Shown here: piece by piece, positions 1 to 11,330 of the stretch
How positions within the stretch are numbered: the first letter of the stretch is position 1
Layout of the letters: each line of letters starts with the position of its first letter
Origin: Caprella mutica
Lineage: Eukaryota; Arthropoda; Malacostraca; Amphipoda; Caprellidae
Direction of reading: 5' to 3'
Length of the DNA: 64,000 nucleotides
NCBI GenBank assembly: GCA_947561585.1
Contig: CANNZV010002521.1
Location: forward strand, 62,001 to 126,000
Position numbers and translations under genes: made by a program
The notes under the pieces: model-generated
Told to the model about the DNA's origin: nothing
Database searches by the model: none
The model's input: the letters and a program-made list of their open reading frames with translations, nothing else

Positions 1-3000
1 TTCAGGTGGATGAATTTTTCAGGTGGATGAATTTTTCAGGTGGATGAATTTTTCAGGTGGATGAACTTTTCAGGTGGATGAACTTTTCAGGTGGATGAAC
101 TTTTCAGGTGGATGAACTTTTCAGGTGGATGAACTTTTCAGGTGGATGAATTTTTCAGGTGGATGAATTTTTCAGGTGGATGAATTTTTCAGGTGGATGA
201 ATTATTTAGGTGGATGAATTTTTTAGGTGGATGAATTTTTTAGGTGGATGATTTTTTTGGGTGGATGAATTTTTCAGGTGGATGAATTTTTCAGGTGGAT
301 GAATTTTTCAGGTGGATGAATTTTTCAGGTGGATGAATTTTTCAGGTGGATGAATTTTTCAGGTGGATGAATTTTTCGGGTGGATGAATTTTTTAGGTGG
401 ATGAATTTTTTAGGTGGATGAATTCTTTAGGTGGATGAATTTTTTAGGTGGATGAATTTTTTAGGTGGATGATTTTTTTAGGTGGATGAATTCTTTAGGT
501 GGATGAATTTTTTAGGTGGATGAATTTTTTAGGTGGATGATTTTTTTAGGTGGATGAATTTTTTAGGTGGATGAATTTTTTAGGTGGATGAATTTTTCGG
601 GTGGATGAATTTTTTAGGTGGATGAATTTTTTAGGTGGATGAATTCTTTAGGTGGATGAATTTTTTAGGTGGATGATTTTTTTAGGTGGATGAATTTTTT
701 AGGTGGATGAATTTTTTAGGTGGATGAATTTTTTAGGTGGATGAATTTTTCAAGTGGATGATTTTTTTAGGTGGATGAATTTTTCAGGTGGATGAATTTT
801 TCAGGTGGATGGATTTTTCAGGTGGATGAATTTTTCAGGTGGATGAATTTTTCAGGTGGATGAATTTTTCAGGTGGATTAATTTTTCAGGTGGATGAATT
901 TTTCAGGTGGATGAATTTTTCAGGTGGATGAATTTTTCAGGTGGATGAATTTTTTAGGTGGATGAATTTTTTAGGTGGATGAATTTTTTAGGTGGATGAA
1001 TTTTTCAGGTGGATGAATTTTTCAGGTGGATGAATTTTTCAGGTGGATGAATTTTTCAGGTGGATGAATTTTTCAGGTGGATGAATTTTTCAGGTGGATG
1101 AATTTTTCAGGTGGATGAATTTTTCAGGTGGATGAATTTTTCAGGTGGATGAATTTTTCAGGTGGATGAATTTTTCAGGTGGATGAATTTTTCAGGTGGA
1201 TGAATTTTTTAGGTGGATGAATTTTTTAGGTGGATGAATTTTTTAGGTGGATGAATTTTTCAGGTGGATGAATTTTTCAGGTGGATGAATTTTTCAGGTG
1301 GATGAATTTTTCAGGTGGATGAATTTTTCAGGTGGATGAATTTTTCAGGTGGATGAATTTTTCAGGTGGATGAATTTTTCAGGTGGATGAATTTTTCAGG
1401 TGGATGAATTTTTCAGGTGGATGAATTTTTTAGGTGGATGAATTCTTTAGGTGGATGAATTTTTTAGGTGGATGAATTTTTTAGGTGGATGAATTTTTCA
1501 GGTGGATGAATTTTTTAGGTGGATGAATTTTTCAGGTGGATGAATTTTTCAGGTGGATGAATTTTTCAGGTGGATGAATTTTTCAGGTGGATGAATTTTT
1601 CAGGTGGATGAATTTTTCAGGTGGATGAATTTTTCAGGTGGATGAATTTTTCAGGTGGATGAATTTTTCAGGTGGATGAATTTTTCAGGTGGATGAATTT
1701 TTTAGGTGGATAATTTTTTTAGGTGGATTAATTTTTTAGGTGGATGAATTTTTCAGGTGGATGAAATTTTTAGGTGGATGAATTTTTTAGGTGGATAATT
1801 TTTTTAGGTGGATGAATTTTTTAGGTGGATGAATTTTTTAGGTGGATGAATTTTTTAGGTGGATGAATTTTTTAAGTGGATGAATTTTTTAGGTGGATGA
1901 ATTTTTTATGTGGATGAATTTTTTAGGTGGATGAATTTTTTAGGTGGATGAATTTTTCAGGTGGATGAATTTTTCAGGTGGATGAATTTTTTATGTGGAT
2001 GAATTTTTTAGGTGGATGAACTTTTCAGGTGGATGAACTTTTCAGGTGGATGAATTTTTCAGGTGGATGAATTTTTCAGGTGGATGAATTTTTTAGGTGG
2101 ATGAATTTTTTAGGTGGATGAATTTTTTAGGTGGATGAATTTTTTAGGTGGATGAATTTTTTAGGTGGATGAATTTTTTAGGTGGATGAATTTTTCAGGT
2201 GGATGAATTTTTCAGGTGGATGAATTTTTCAGGTGGATGAATTTTTCAGGTGGATGAATTTTTTAGGTGGATGAATTTTTTAGGTGGATGAATTCTTTAG
2301 GTGGATGAATTTTTTAGGTGGATGAATTTTTTAGGTGGATGATTTTTTCAGGTGGATGAATTTTTCAGGTGGATGAATTTTTCAGGTGGATGAATTTTTC
2401 AGGTGGATGAATTTTTCAGGTGGATGAATTTTTCAGGTGGATGAACTTTTCAGGTGGATGAACTTTTCAGGTGGATGAACTTTTCAGGTGGATGAACTTT
2501 TCAGGTGGATGAACTTTTCAGGTGGATGAACTTTTCAGGTGGATGAACTTTTCAGGTGGATGAATTTTTCAGGTGGATGAATTATTTAGGTGGATGAATT
2601 TTTTAGGTGGATGAATTTTTTAGGTGGATGAATTTTTTAGGTGGATGATTTTTTTAGGTGGATGAATTTTTCAGGTGGATGAATTTTTCAGGTGGATGAA
2701 TTTTTCAGGTGGATGAATTTTTCAGGTGGATGAATTTTTCAGGTGGATGAATTTTTCAGGTGGATGAATTTTTCGGGTGGATGAATTTTTTAGGTGGATG
2801 AATTTTTTAGGTGGATGAATTCTTTAGGTGGATGAATTTTTTAGGTGGATGAATTTTTTAGGTGGATGATTTTTTTAGGTGGATGAATTCTTTAGGTGGA
2901 TGAATTTTTTAGGTGGATGAATTTTTTAGGTGGATGATTTTTTTAGGTGGATGAATTTTTTAGGTGGATGAATTTTTTAGGTGGATGAATTTTTCGGGTG

Positions 3001-4031
3001 GATGAATTTTTTAGGTGGATGAATTTTTTAGGTGGATGAATTCTTTAGGTGGATGAATTTTTTAGGTGGATGATTTTTTTAGGTGGATGAAATTTTTAGG
3101 TGGATGAATTTTTTAGGTGGATGAATTTTTCAGGTGGATGATTTTTTTAGGTGGATGAATTTTTCAGGTGGATGAATTTTTCAGGTGGATGAATTTTTCA
3201 GGTGGATGAATTTTTCAGGTGGATGAATTTTTCAGGTGGATGAATTTTTCAGGTGGATGAATTTTTCAGGTGGATGAATTTTTCAGGTGGATGAATTTTT
3301 CAGGTGGATGAATTTTTCAGGTGGATGAATTTTTCAGGTGGATGAATTTTTCAGGTGGATGAATTTTTCAGGTGGATGAATTTTTCAGGTGGATGAACTT
3401 TTTCAGGTGGATGAACTTTTCAGGTGGATGAACTTTTGACTTCAGGTGGATGAACTTTTCAGGTGGATGAATTTTTCAGGTGGATGAATTTTTCAGGTGG
3501 ATGAATTTTTCAGGTGGATGAATTTTTCAGGTGGATGAATTTTTCAGGTGGATGAATTTTTCAGGTGGATGAATTTTTCAGGAGGATGAACTTTTCAGGT
3601 GGATGAACTTTTCAGGTGGATGAACTTTTCAGGTGGATGAACTTTTCAGGTGGATGAACTTTTCAGGTGGATGAACTTTTCAGGTGGATGAACTTTTCAG
3701 GTGGATGAACTTTTCAGGTGGATGAACTTTTCAGGTGGATGAACTTTTCAGGTGGATGAACTTTTCAGGTGGATGAACTTTTCAGGTGGATGAACTTTTC
3801 AGGTGGATGAACTTTTCAGGTGGATGAACTTTTCAGGTGGATGAACTTTTCAGGTGGATGAACTTTTCAGGTGGATGAACTTTTCAGGTGGATGAACTTT
3901 TCAGGTGGATGAACTTTTCAGGTGGATGAACTTTCAGGTGATGAACTTTTCAGGTGGATGAATTTTTCAGGTGGATGAATTTTTCAGGTGGATTAATTTT
4001 TTTGGTGGATTAATTTTTTTGGTGGATGAAT
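1..4031. repeat. 17-bp minisatellite array (about 237 units)
   Basis: The unit is caggtggatgaattttt. Common variants have gaactttt, ttttttagg or attctttagg in the second half. The array starts before the window and decays at about 3990-4031. Rare variants recur at long multiples of 17: the attatttagg unit is at 201 and again at 2581 (2380 bp = 140 units), and a cgggtgg unit is at 376 and 2773 (2397 bp = 141 units). This shows a large block duplication. One unit near 3430-3442 carries an extra gactt. No coding function is supported. Confidence 0.97.
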
Positions 4032-4463
4032 GTGCTGGAATCCCTCCAGTTTTCTTTCATTTTAATCCAATAAATTATTACACCTATTTTAAAAGCCTGC
4101 CAATGTATATTTCCATTTTGATATTTTAACTCATCGCACCTCCTTTTCCGTTCCAATAATGTAAACCTAAAGCTAATCTGTAAAACGTTCATTAACATTT
4201 TAACATTGCGTCATGTAGCAGGTGTCTGTGTGTGGCTGGTATAAATGAGTGATTGGGAGTCGAGTACTGTTNGAAACATATCAATCAAAACGCTTGCGTA
4301 AGCATATCGTGTTAACGCGCTAATGAGGTCAATTATAATGATTGCTCTAGCGAAAAATGCACTTGTGTTATAATATATAATTATTTAGTATTTGTGTGGA
4401 AGAGGTGTCAAGAGAGGTCACAAATTACCTTTAAATCTGTGACCTTATCCTTTGGTAAACAGT
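4032..4463. other. unique AT-rich spacer, no gene seen
   Basis: This spacer separates the 17-bp array from the copia element. It contains the only ambiguous base of the window, at 4272. A 62-codon minus-strand ORF has no recognisable features. A 5' LTR would be expected here or just downstream, but nothing matches the 3' LTR at 7449-7787. Confidence 0.6.
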
Positions 4464-4830
4464 CTTTCAACAAAAGGTTCTTGCGAACTAAGACTTGTGT
4501 TGCTGTTCCAATTAAATATTAATAATTATATTCAGTGAAGTTATTCTTATGAATTAGAATAATTTTAAAACATCAAATTCAGTTAAACAGTAAATCAATT
4601 TAACTGCTGTGGGTGTTTATGTTTGTTAAAGTATTGAATGATAATAAATACTTTCAACAAAAGGTTCTTGCGAACTAAGACTTGGGTTGCTGTTCCAATT
4701 GAATATTAATAATTATATTCAGTTATTCTTATGAATTAGAATAATGTTAAAACATCAATTCAGTTAAACAGTAAATCAATTTAATTGCATTGGTTGTTTA
4801 TGTTTGTTAAGTATTGAACGATAATAAATA
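4464..4830 (+). repeat. tandem duplication of a ~183-bp leader segment
   Basis: Two direct copies, 4464-4650 and 4651-4830, both start ctttcaacaaaaggttcttg and differ by scattered substitutions and small deletions. They lie just upstream of the copia gag start, where the untranslated leader and primer-binding site would be expected. No convincing tRNA primer-binding site was found. Confidence 0.8.
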
Positions 4831-4840
4831 CTTTGAAAAC

Positions 4841-5550
4841 ATGTCTTCAAATAAGTTACAGGGGATTGTTCCCTAGACGGAAATAATTACCCTACATGGA
4901 GGATACAAATGAAGATGTACCTCTTACGAGAGAAACTGATGGATTTTGCTGATGGATCTAAACCAGTTCCAATTGATTCAGCTTCAACTGAGGTGAAGAA
5001 TGCCTATGCTAATAATTATAATAAGGCTCTGGCAGATATAGTACTATCTATTTCACCGGATCAATTGTACTTAGTTGGACAACCGACGGATCCACACGCT
5101 GTCTGGACTACCCTTCAAGAAACGTTTCAGAAAAACACGTGGGCTAACAAATTTCGTCTGAAGAAAAAGCTCTACAATCTAAAATTGAAGTCTCCTGAAC
5201 TACTCGACTTTCATTTGAAGGAACTAACTGAAGTTTTTCAAGAGCTTGCCTTGTTAAATCAAGTGATCAGTGAAGAGGATAAAGTTATTTGTCTTCTGTC
5301 ATCACTACCAGGGCCGTTTGAAGTGCTTGTCACTGCACTTGAAGCTCAGACAGACATCCCTAACTGGATTACCGTAGCTGACACACTCCGGAGAGAAGCT
5401 GAAAAGTTGAGTATTAAATCAAATAATGCATTAGCATTATCCAATACTCAGAATTATGCTGGAGTAAATAAACAGTCATCATTTGCCATTTCTGCAATAA
5501 GATGGGACACCTGAAAAAAGACTGCTTTAAATTTAAAAGGTCTTCTCAAA
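4841..5550 (+). pseudogene. gag: copia gag with CCHC zinc knuckle, frameshifted
   Basis: Gag normally forms the particle and binds RNA. A start ATG at 4841 opens a reading frame that breaks within ~35 nt. The frame then resumes upstream of 4909 with the classic copia gag opening DGNNYPTW and runs to a stop at 5514 (201 codons counted from 4909). A second frameshift follows: the nucleic-acid-binding knuckle Cys-x2-Cys-x4-His-x4-Cys (CHFC...GHLKKDC) is readable at 5484-5525, but in another frame. The main gag body is recognisable as the UBN2/gag-polypeptide type of copia elements. At least two frame breaks make this a pseudogene. Confidence 0.85.
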
Positions 5551-5583
5551 CTAACAGAACTCAAAACCAGCCAAATGTTGTAA

Positions 5584-7431
5584 ATGAATGTAACCTTTGA
5601 TGAATCAATTTCATCTAAGATTGAGAGCCCTCAACTGAGTGAGACTCCTACCTCTCCACTGGTGTTCCCTTCAGAAGATTCAGAACCTGCTGGACCAGAG
5701 AATCAACCTTCTGACGATAACCCTCCAATAATCCTCCCTGAGGCGCAACCTGTACCAGCTATCAGTCCTAATGAGGATCTTAGACGATCGTCCAGAATTC
5801 GTCGAGCTCCTATTAGATATGGTAGTTGGGAGTATGATCATCTTGAGGAGGAGGAGGAGGGTTTATTAGTCAATGGGAATATCAATATCGAACCTAGGTC
5901 GGTATCTGAGGCTCTTAATAGCGGTTCTGAATCCTCTAAATGGAAACATGCCATGGAGAGGGAATTAAATGCTTTTGAGAAACATAAAGTTTTTGAACTC
6001 GTAAAACCTACCTCAGATTTAAATATAATTAAATCTAAATGGGTGTTTAAAAGAAAAAAGGGATCTGATGGTAGAGTGGTTTCATATAAAGCTAGATTAG
6101 TCGCTCAGGGTTTTTTACAGGGACCTGGAATCGACTATGATGAAATTTTTGCTCCTGTAGTGAGATTTGAATCGGTGCGAACCATGTTATCTTTAGCAGC
6201 TAACCAAAAATTATTTGTACATCACTTGGATGTCAATTCTGCCTTTTTGAATGGGGATCTTAAAGAAAATGTTTATATTAGACAGCCTCCTGGCTATGCT
6301 ATTCCAGGAAAAGAAGATTTAGTATGTAAAATTAATAAATCTATGTATGGATTAAAACAATCACCCAAATGTTGGAATGATGCGTTGGATGCATATCTTA
6401 AATCCTTAGGCTTTATTCAGTCCTCTTGTGACTCTTGTATATATGTTAAATTAATCAATAACTCTCCATGCTTCATTTCTGTGTATGTAGATGATATTAT
6501 TGTAGCATGTAAGAACTATGATGATCTGACTAAAATCAAGATTGATTTAAGTGCTAAATTTGAGATGAAAGACTTAGGAAAATTATCCTATTTCTTAGGC
6601 ATAAAAATCGTTCAAGACGAAAATAAAATAGCCCTAAATCAATCTTCATTTGTCAACGAGTTATTAGATAGATTTGAATTCAATAATTGCAAACCTATTT
6701 CAACCCCTGCTGATGTTAATTCCCATTTGGAACCAACTACTGATGAGTGTGAACTAGTAGACAAAACTAAATATCAATCAGCTGTAGGTGCCTTACTGTA
6801 TCTATCTACTAAAACTAGACCTGACATAACTTATGCAGTTGGAAATGTCTCTAAATTTTGTTCCAATCCAAACACTAAGCACTGGTCTGCAATTAAGAGA
6901 ATATTTAGATACCTAAAAGGCACACCGGATCTTGGCATTACATATGGTAATGAAGATTCTGAGTTGATAGGTTATTCTGATGCCGACTGGGCAGGAAACA
7001 GAGTTGATAGGAAAAGTACTTCTGGCCAATGCTTTATGTTAAATAATTCCATTATTTCTTGGCGCTCTGTGAAACAGTCATGTGTTGCTTTATCAACAGC
7101 TGAAGCTGAATATGTTTCCCTCTCTGGAGCCTCCCAAGAAGCTGTATTTCTAAATAAATTACTATTAGATCTTAAAGTACCAAATAAGAATCCTATAGTT
7201 TTGTTTGAGGATAATCAGTCAGCTATTTGTATTGCTAAAAATGCAAAAAATCATCCTAGATCGAAACACATTGATATTAAATTTCATTACATTAGAGATC
7301 TTGTTGCTTCAAACACAATTAAACTTGTGTATTGCCCCAGCGAAACTATGCTCGCTGACATATTCACTAAACCGTTGCCTATTGATAGATTTACCAAATT
7401 AGTTGAATTAATAGGCATGAAAAATATATAA
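5584..7431 (+). CDS. pol: copia reverse transcriptase - RNase H (pol C-terminal part)
   Basis: This is an uninterrupted 615-codon frame. Residues 1-95 are an acidic, proline/serine-rich linker that in intact elements follows integrase and includes the SSRIRRAP-type basic patch. The RVT_2 reverse transcriptase domain follows: WVFKRK, KARLVAQGF, then DVNSAFLNG and the catalytic YVDD near residues 301-304. The RNase H part contains SDADWAG near residue 465, STSGQ and STAEAEY. The C-terminus carries ADIFTKPLP about 20 residues before the stop, which is the usual copia ending. The protein is open but lacks protease and integrase upstream, so it is at best a remnant polyprotein. Confidence 0.93.
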   Translation: MNVTFDESISSKIESPQLSETPTSPLVFPSEDSEPAGPENQPSDDNPPIILPEAQPVPAISPNEDLRRSSRIRRAPIRYGSWEYDHLEEEEEGLLVNGNINIEPRSVSEALNSGSESSKWKHAMERELNAFEKHKVFELVKPTSDLNIIKSKWVFKRKKGSDGRVVSYKARLVAQGFLQGPGIDYDEIFAPVVRFESVRTMLSLAANQKLFVHHLDVNSAFLNGDLKENVYIRQPPGYAIPGKEDLVCKINKSMYGLKQSPKCWNDALDAYLKSLGFIQSSCDSCIYVKLINNSPCFISVYVDDIIVACKNYDDLTKIKIDLSAKFEMKDLGKLSYFLGIKIVQDENKIALNQSSFVNELLDRFEFNNCKPISTPADVNSHLEPTTDECELVDKTKYQSAVGALLYLSTKTRPDITYAVGNVSKFCSNPNTKHWSAIKRIFRYLKGTPDLGITYGNEDSELIGYSDADWAGNRVDRKSTSGQCFMLNNSIISWRSVKQSCVALSTAEAEYVSLSGASQEAVFLNKLLLDLKVPNKNPIVLFEDNQSAICIAKNAKNHPRSKHIDIKFHYIRDLVASNTIKLVYCPSETMLADIFTKPLPIDRFTKLVELIGMKNI

Positions 7432-7448
7432 TGTCGTGTGAGGAGGAG

Positions 7449-7787
7449 TGTTGAAATTTTAGTTAAATGTATTACACACTCGTTATATGTTTAATATTAA
7501 TTTCCTGTTAGACTAGCTCAGCTATATTAAATTACCTATTGTTTCAATAACCATGTATTACTTTTAATGAGAAACGGACATAAGGTCTAAAGTCGATCAC
7601 ACTTCCGTCGAGGGTTAAATACCCTGCTTGTAGTTTCTGAAGGCAGTCTGTCTTTAACATTACTCAGAGAGAGATATGATTCACTCATCTCTCTATATAG
7701 ACTTCTAATTGTATAACATATTTACTCTTTAAATAAACTCTATGTCTTAACGTTGTTAACCCACTGTTATTTAACCTAATTCTAACA
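7449..7787 (+). repeat. copia 3' LTR
   Basis: The LTR begins TGTTGAAAT directly after the purine tract and ends CTAACA, giving the expected TG...CA ends and about 339 bp. It contains an AATAAA-like stretch near 7730. Only this LTR is present, so identity between LTRs cannot be used for dating. The exact 3' end is inferred from the TG/CA rule. Confidence 0.75.
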
Positions 7788-9156
7788 TTAAACCTCTACT
7801 AAACGTAAATAATTAGAAGTTGATGTGCTAGTTAACAAGTTTCATTTAAGAGTAAATTCTGTGTTATCAGACGGTTCCACATTTTTCGAATATGTAAGAA
7901 ATAAATAGAATAATTATCATTATTCAATTCTTACTTAAATTGGCATCCATGATACCAGTACGTAAAATACAAGTTTAGAAATAAAAATCATTACATAAAT
8001 AATTTTTCCACATAAAATGCAGAACCCCACATCCGATAACTTGAGCTTTCATCATAGTGCCAAAAGCTGCAAATGAGACGATTGAAATTCAGTGATTCAC
8101 ATTATATGATAATTAAACTTGAAGTGGTTATCGGACTCAATAAATCTATATATAATAATCATTATTTAACTTTTATTTCATTTGGTTTCATACCTTCAGC
8201 TATTTTGCTTCTAATTTAATAGTAGTTAAATAATAATAATTATATTTTCCTTTATCACGTGTTCGAAATTATAGACCCTATTAATAACTTGGAACATATA
8301 CCCTAGTGCAAATATATTTCTCAGAGCACAAAATTCCTGTTTGTTCAATGAAACACATTAATTATAAAAATCTAATTATCTATTAATTTTAATTAATGCA
8401 TCACAGAGCTTTCATCTTTATTCTAAGTCGTGGCCTCAAAACATTTTCTATAATTTGAACTCATAGAGAACGAAATATTTAAGGAGTTACAATTATATAA
8501 AAATTTGACCAACTCATTACTATTTGTAATAACAATAAGTTGTGATTTTGGTTAAAAAAAGCGGTGCTTGCCTATATTGTTCTATTCACTTTAAAATATC
8601 TTTAAGTATCTCCGGGTCGTTTAATATCAAAATTTTTTTTAGTCAAATGCATCCACGGTGGCAATGTGACAGAGGTAGGTACTGTACTACTGGCACGAGG
8701 ACGGATGGGCCCACGAACGATACCAGGACACATCGCTTCATTTCTTCCCATATAATTAACACATAACATTATGTAACATTAATCAAATTGATGTGCATCT
8801 AAATGTAAAGTACGTTATATAAATGAAGTAAGAATTTTCAATTTTAATTTCTTTATTTTATGGATGCAAGAGGATATCGTTTCGAAGCATATTAGATATA
8901 TAATTTGACGTCTGTTCGATGCAGAATCCCTATGTATGTTGAATGTCGTAATTTATCTTTCTATTCAACGCTGTTATAACGGTATCGCTTCGATGCCAAA
9001 TATACTTGATATGATGCGGTTTAGCGGTGCAAACGGATATCGGATTGATGTCTACTTGATGTCACCATGTCTAATTTGTTACTGGTATTCGATGTCGGAA
9101 GAGAGGTTATACAGAGTCGTTTAGACATCGAATAGATACATTCGTGTTTGCTGGGT
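7788..9156. other. AT-rich intergenic DNA without a recognisable gene
   Basis: Short ORFs (74 codons from 8542, 62 codons from 8936) show no domain and no codon structure that I trust. A copy of the palindromic motif tggcatccatgatacc at 7941-7956 resembles the hairpin inside the giant foldback arms. Confidence 0.5.
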
Positions 9157-9347
9157 TATTGCATCAAACTATAGTTTGGATGCATGCACTAAAGTGCATC
9201 AGTTCGATGCACTTTAGTGTCTCAAATTTTCCTTTGCTAAAATGATGAGAATAATTTTCTCATCATTTTAATAAACTTAAAGCTAAGACATTAAAGTGCA
9301 TCGAACTTATGCACTTTAGTGTACCCAAACAATAGTTTGATGCAATA
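9157..9347. mobile_element. TA-flanked foldback MITE
   Basis: Inverted arms start ttgcatcaaacta and meet at a central palindrome, aaaatgatgag...ctcatcatttt. The arms share the motif gatgcactttagtg. The element spans 9159-9345 and TA dinucleotides flank both ends (9157-9158, 9346-9347), as for Tc1/mariner-type MITEs. It has no coding capacity. Confidence 0.75.
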
Positions 9348-9974
9348 AAGTGTCTCGCTTTAGAGACAAAGCCATAGGGTGAACTCGAAACACCTGGGTG
9401 TATCAAAATTTCTAGGAGTGTAATAACTACTAGTTAATTAGTAATATAATAACAGATCAGAATTAGGGTAAAATATCGAACAGTTGCCAATTCAAACTGA
9501 AATCTATATTATTTTATTTACGCTATTTCAACCAATAATAACATTTATATTTAAAATTGAATGGAATGTTTAATTTTTAACGTGAATAATTATTTCAAAC
9601 GAAAAAATAACATTTCATACCATATATGAATTAACTAGCGGCCAAACTCATTTTTATCAAGGAAATAGATAAAGTTTTAAATTAATAATTGAATGGATAA
9701 CAGGCCTATCCATATTAAATTGCCTGAAACGGCTACAATTTCAAAGATGTACTTAATTGAGGATATTAAATTGGCTATTTGATGTGATTAAAGTTAGGAG
9801 AGATAGTTTGCACCACAGTACTATATAGAATAGGGTAGGTATTATACATACTGTGGGAGTAACAAACTAGCGGATACAAAAAGCTACACTAAAGCTTCAT
9901 ATAAAATAAATCTAAATGACAATCGTTATTCCGTATCCGTGTTCCGTATTTTATATTTTGTCATGGCGCAAATA
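9348..9974. other. AT-rich intergenic DNA, nothing recognised
   Basis: No ORF with domain features, no clear repeat and no RNA gene were seen. Confidence 0.5.
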
Positions 9975-9977
9975 CAA

Positions 9978-10440
9978 TTTGCTCTTCTCCCAGTACACAC
10001 CCTATCCTAGCTCTGACCAGGATGGGTGCTGTGGAAGAGAACCTGATTGTGTGTGTTTCTCTTCTCCCAGTACACACCCTATCCTAACTCTGAGCAGGAT
10101 GGGTGCTGTGGAGGAGAACCTGGTTGTGTGTGTTTCTCTTCTCCCAGTACTGTAGTACACACCCTATCCTAACTCTAAGCAGGATGGGTGCTGTGGAAGA
10201 GAACCTGGTTGTGTGTGTGTGTGTGTTGTTTTTCTCTTCTCCCAGTACACACCCTATCCTAACTCTGAGCGGGATGGGTGCTGTGGAAGAGAACCTGGTT
10301 GTGTGTGTGTGTGTTGTTTTTCTCTTCTCCCAGTACACACCCTGTCCTTGCTCTGACTTCTGAGCAGGATGGGTGCTGTGGAAGAGAACCTGGTTGTGTG
10401 TTTGTTTTCTCCCACAATGCACATCCTTTCTTGAATACTG
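9978..10440. repeat. minisatellite of ~78-95-bp units with embedded GT microsatellite
   Basis: There are about six units, each reading cttctcccagtacacaccct, then a hairpin-forming atcct...aggatgggt, then ctgtggaagagaacctg and a (gt)n run of variable length. Unit length variation comes mostly from the (gt)n tract. ORFs on both strands here are repeat artefacts. Confidence 0.85.
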
Positions 10441-10591
10441 CTCCTCAACCCTGTCTGATGTCTCTCTGGTATATTTGTATATTTTTATTTTTCTCGTGTA
10501 TTTTAGTTAGAACAAAAATAAAATAGTTTTTAATCTTTTAATTTGCCTGAAAATGGAATTTTGATATCTTTAAACTTTTACTAATGATACA

Positions 10592-10828
10592 CATGGGCCA
10601 AGTAATAAAGCATGTCCAAACTCGCCATTTTAATGGCGAGTTTGTGACAGTTATTTGGAGCCCTTCAATTGCAAATGGTGAGTTTTGTCTATTTTTCTCC
10701 TATGCTACAATGTTATTTTGGAGAGAATTTATGAAAATTTGATCATTTTGGAGAGAATTTGTTGAATTTTGGAGAGAGCTGGAGAGACAAATGGCGAGTT
10801 TATGAGACATACTATTTTACTTGGCACA
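10592..10828. mobile_element. small MITE with ~35-bp imperfect terminal inverted repeats
   Basis: The left end gccaagtaataaagcatgtc and the right end (reverse complement gccaagtaaaatagtatgtc) continue into aaactcgccattt on both sides. The interior repeats ggagagaattt. A convincing target duplication was not found. Related sequence recurs at 20367-20455. Confidence 0.7.
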
Positions 10829-10899
10829 TCGCCTATCTTGACTTGTGTGGGGACAGGTGTGGAGTTGCATTAGCATGCATGCTTCTCTACACCTGGTAT

Positions 10900-11005
10900 T
10901 TTACTGGAGTTATTATGATGAGGGTGTCAAATCGATGAGAGTTAGAGTGCCATTGCGAATGGCCCTACTCTGCGAATATGATACTGATACTGCTAAAAGG
11001 GATAG
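10900..11005 (+). repeat. 5' copy of LINE terminal direct repeat
   Basis: The core reads gagttagagtgccattgc, then ggccctactctg, then an atctgatactgct-like tail. It matches 16530-16630 at roughly 80% by eye. It can fold through agagt...actct and ccattg...aatgg. A separate hairpin (caggtgtggag / ctctacacctg) sits just upstream, at about 10854-10895. Confidence 0.7.
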
Positions 11006-11047
11006 AGGTGAAACTGACTGGGTGATTCGCGTTGGAAAGTTGGTTAA

Positions 11048-11330
11048 ACGAAATTTTTAAGTGGGGTCAGACCGGTCAGTGGATCCGATAGTCAAAATGT
11101 AAGCCTTAGTATATTCCATGTAAATATTAGGTCAATAAATCAAATAAAAATGGTTGAATTAATTAAATCTGTTGAATCAGAAAACACATCTGACAAACTA
11201 AATGTAATTTGTATATCTGAAACCCATGAAAAATTTGATAGGGTGGAGGTTCCTCTTGGATATAGATGTGCAACTAGGAGGAGAGACATGCTTGACAAAA
11301 AAGGTGGAGGGTTAATGATTTTATGGGCAC
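11048..11330 (+). pseudogene. LINE endonuclease, N-terminal part
   Basis: Reading in the frame of 11150, the open frame begins at 11048 and shows the usual opening of an exonuclease-endonuclease-phosphatase domain (IFHVNIRSIN), followed by the catalytic-site motif ICISETH. It reaches GGGLMILW, where the domain is cut off by the foldback insertion. Such an endonuclease nicks the genomic target so that the RT can prime from it. The second half of the same domain resumes after 12886. Confidence 0.8.

Larger units (their letters stand above)
4464..7787 (+). mobile_element. Ty1/copia LTR retrotransposon, truncated and internally deleted
   Basis: The order is leader duplication, gag, CCHC zinc knuckle, reverse transcriptase, RNase H, polypurine tract (aggaggag, 7441-7448) and 3' LTR. 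This is the Pseudoviridae-type order. A 5' LTR is not present between 4032 and 4840. The protease and integrase that should lie between the zinc knuckle (~5525) and the RT linker (~5584) are missing, so the element cannot have moved on its own in this form. Frameshifts in gag confirm that it is decayed. Confidence 0.9.

Noticed and set aside
1..4031. Telomeric repeat
   Set aside because: The unit is 17 bp and unlike TTAGG or TTAGGG, and unique genes and transposons follow directly.
9916..10526. ORFs of 64-112 codons on both strands
   Set aside because: They are produced by the ~78-95-bp minisatellite with (gt)n tracts and have no domain.
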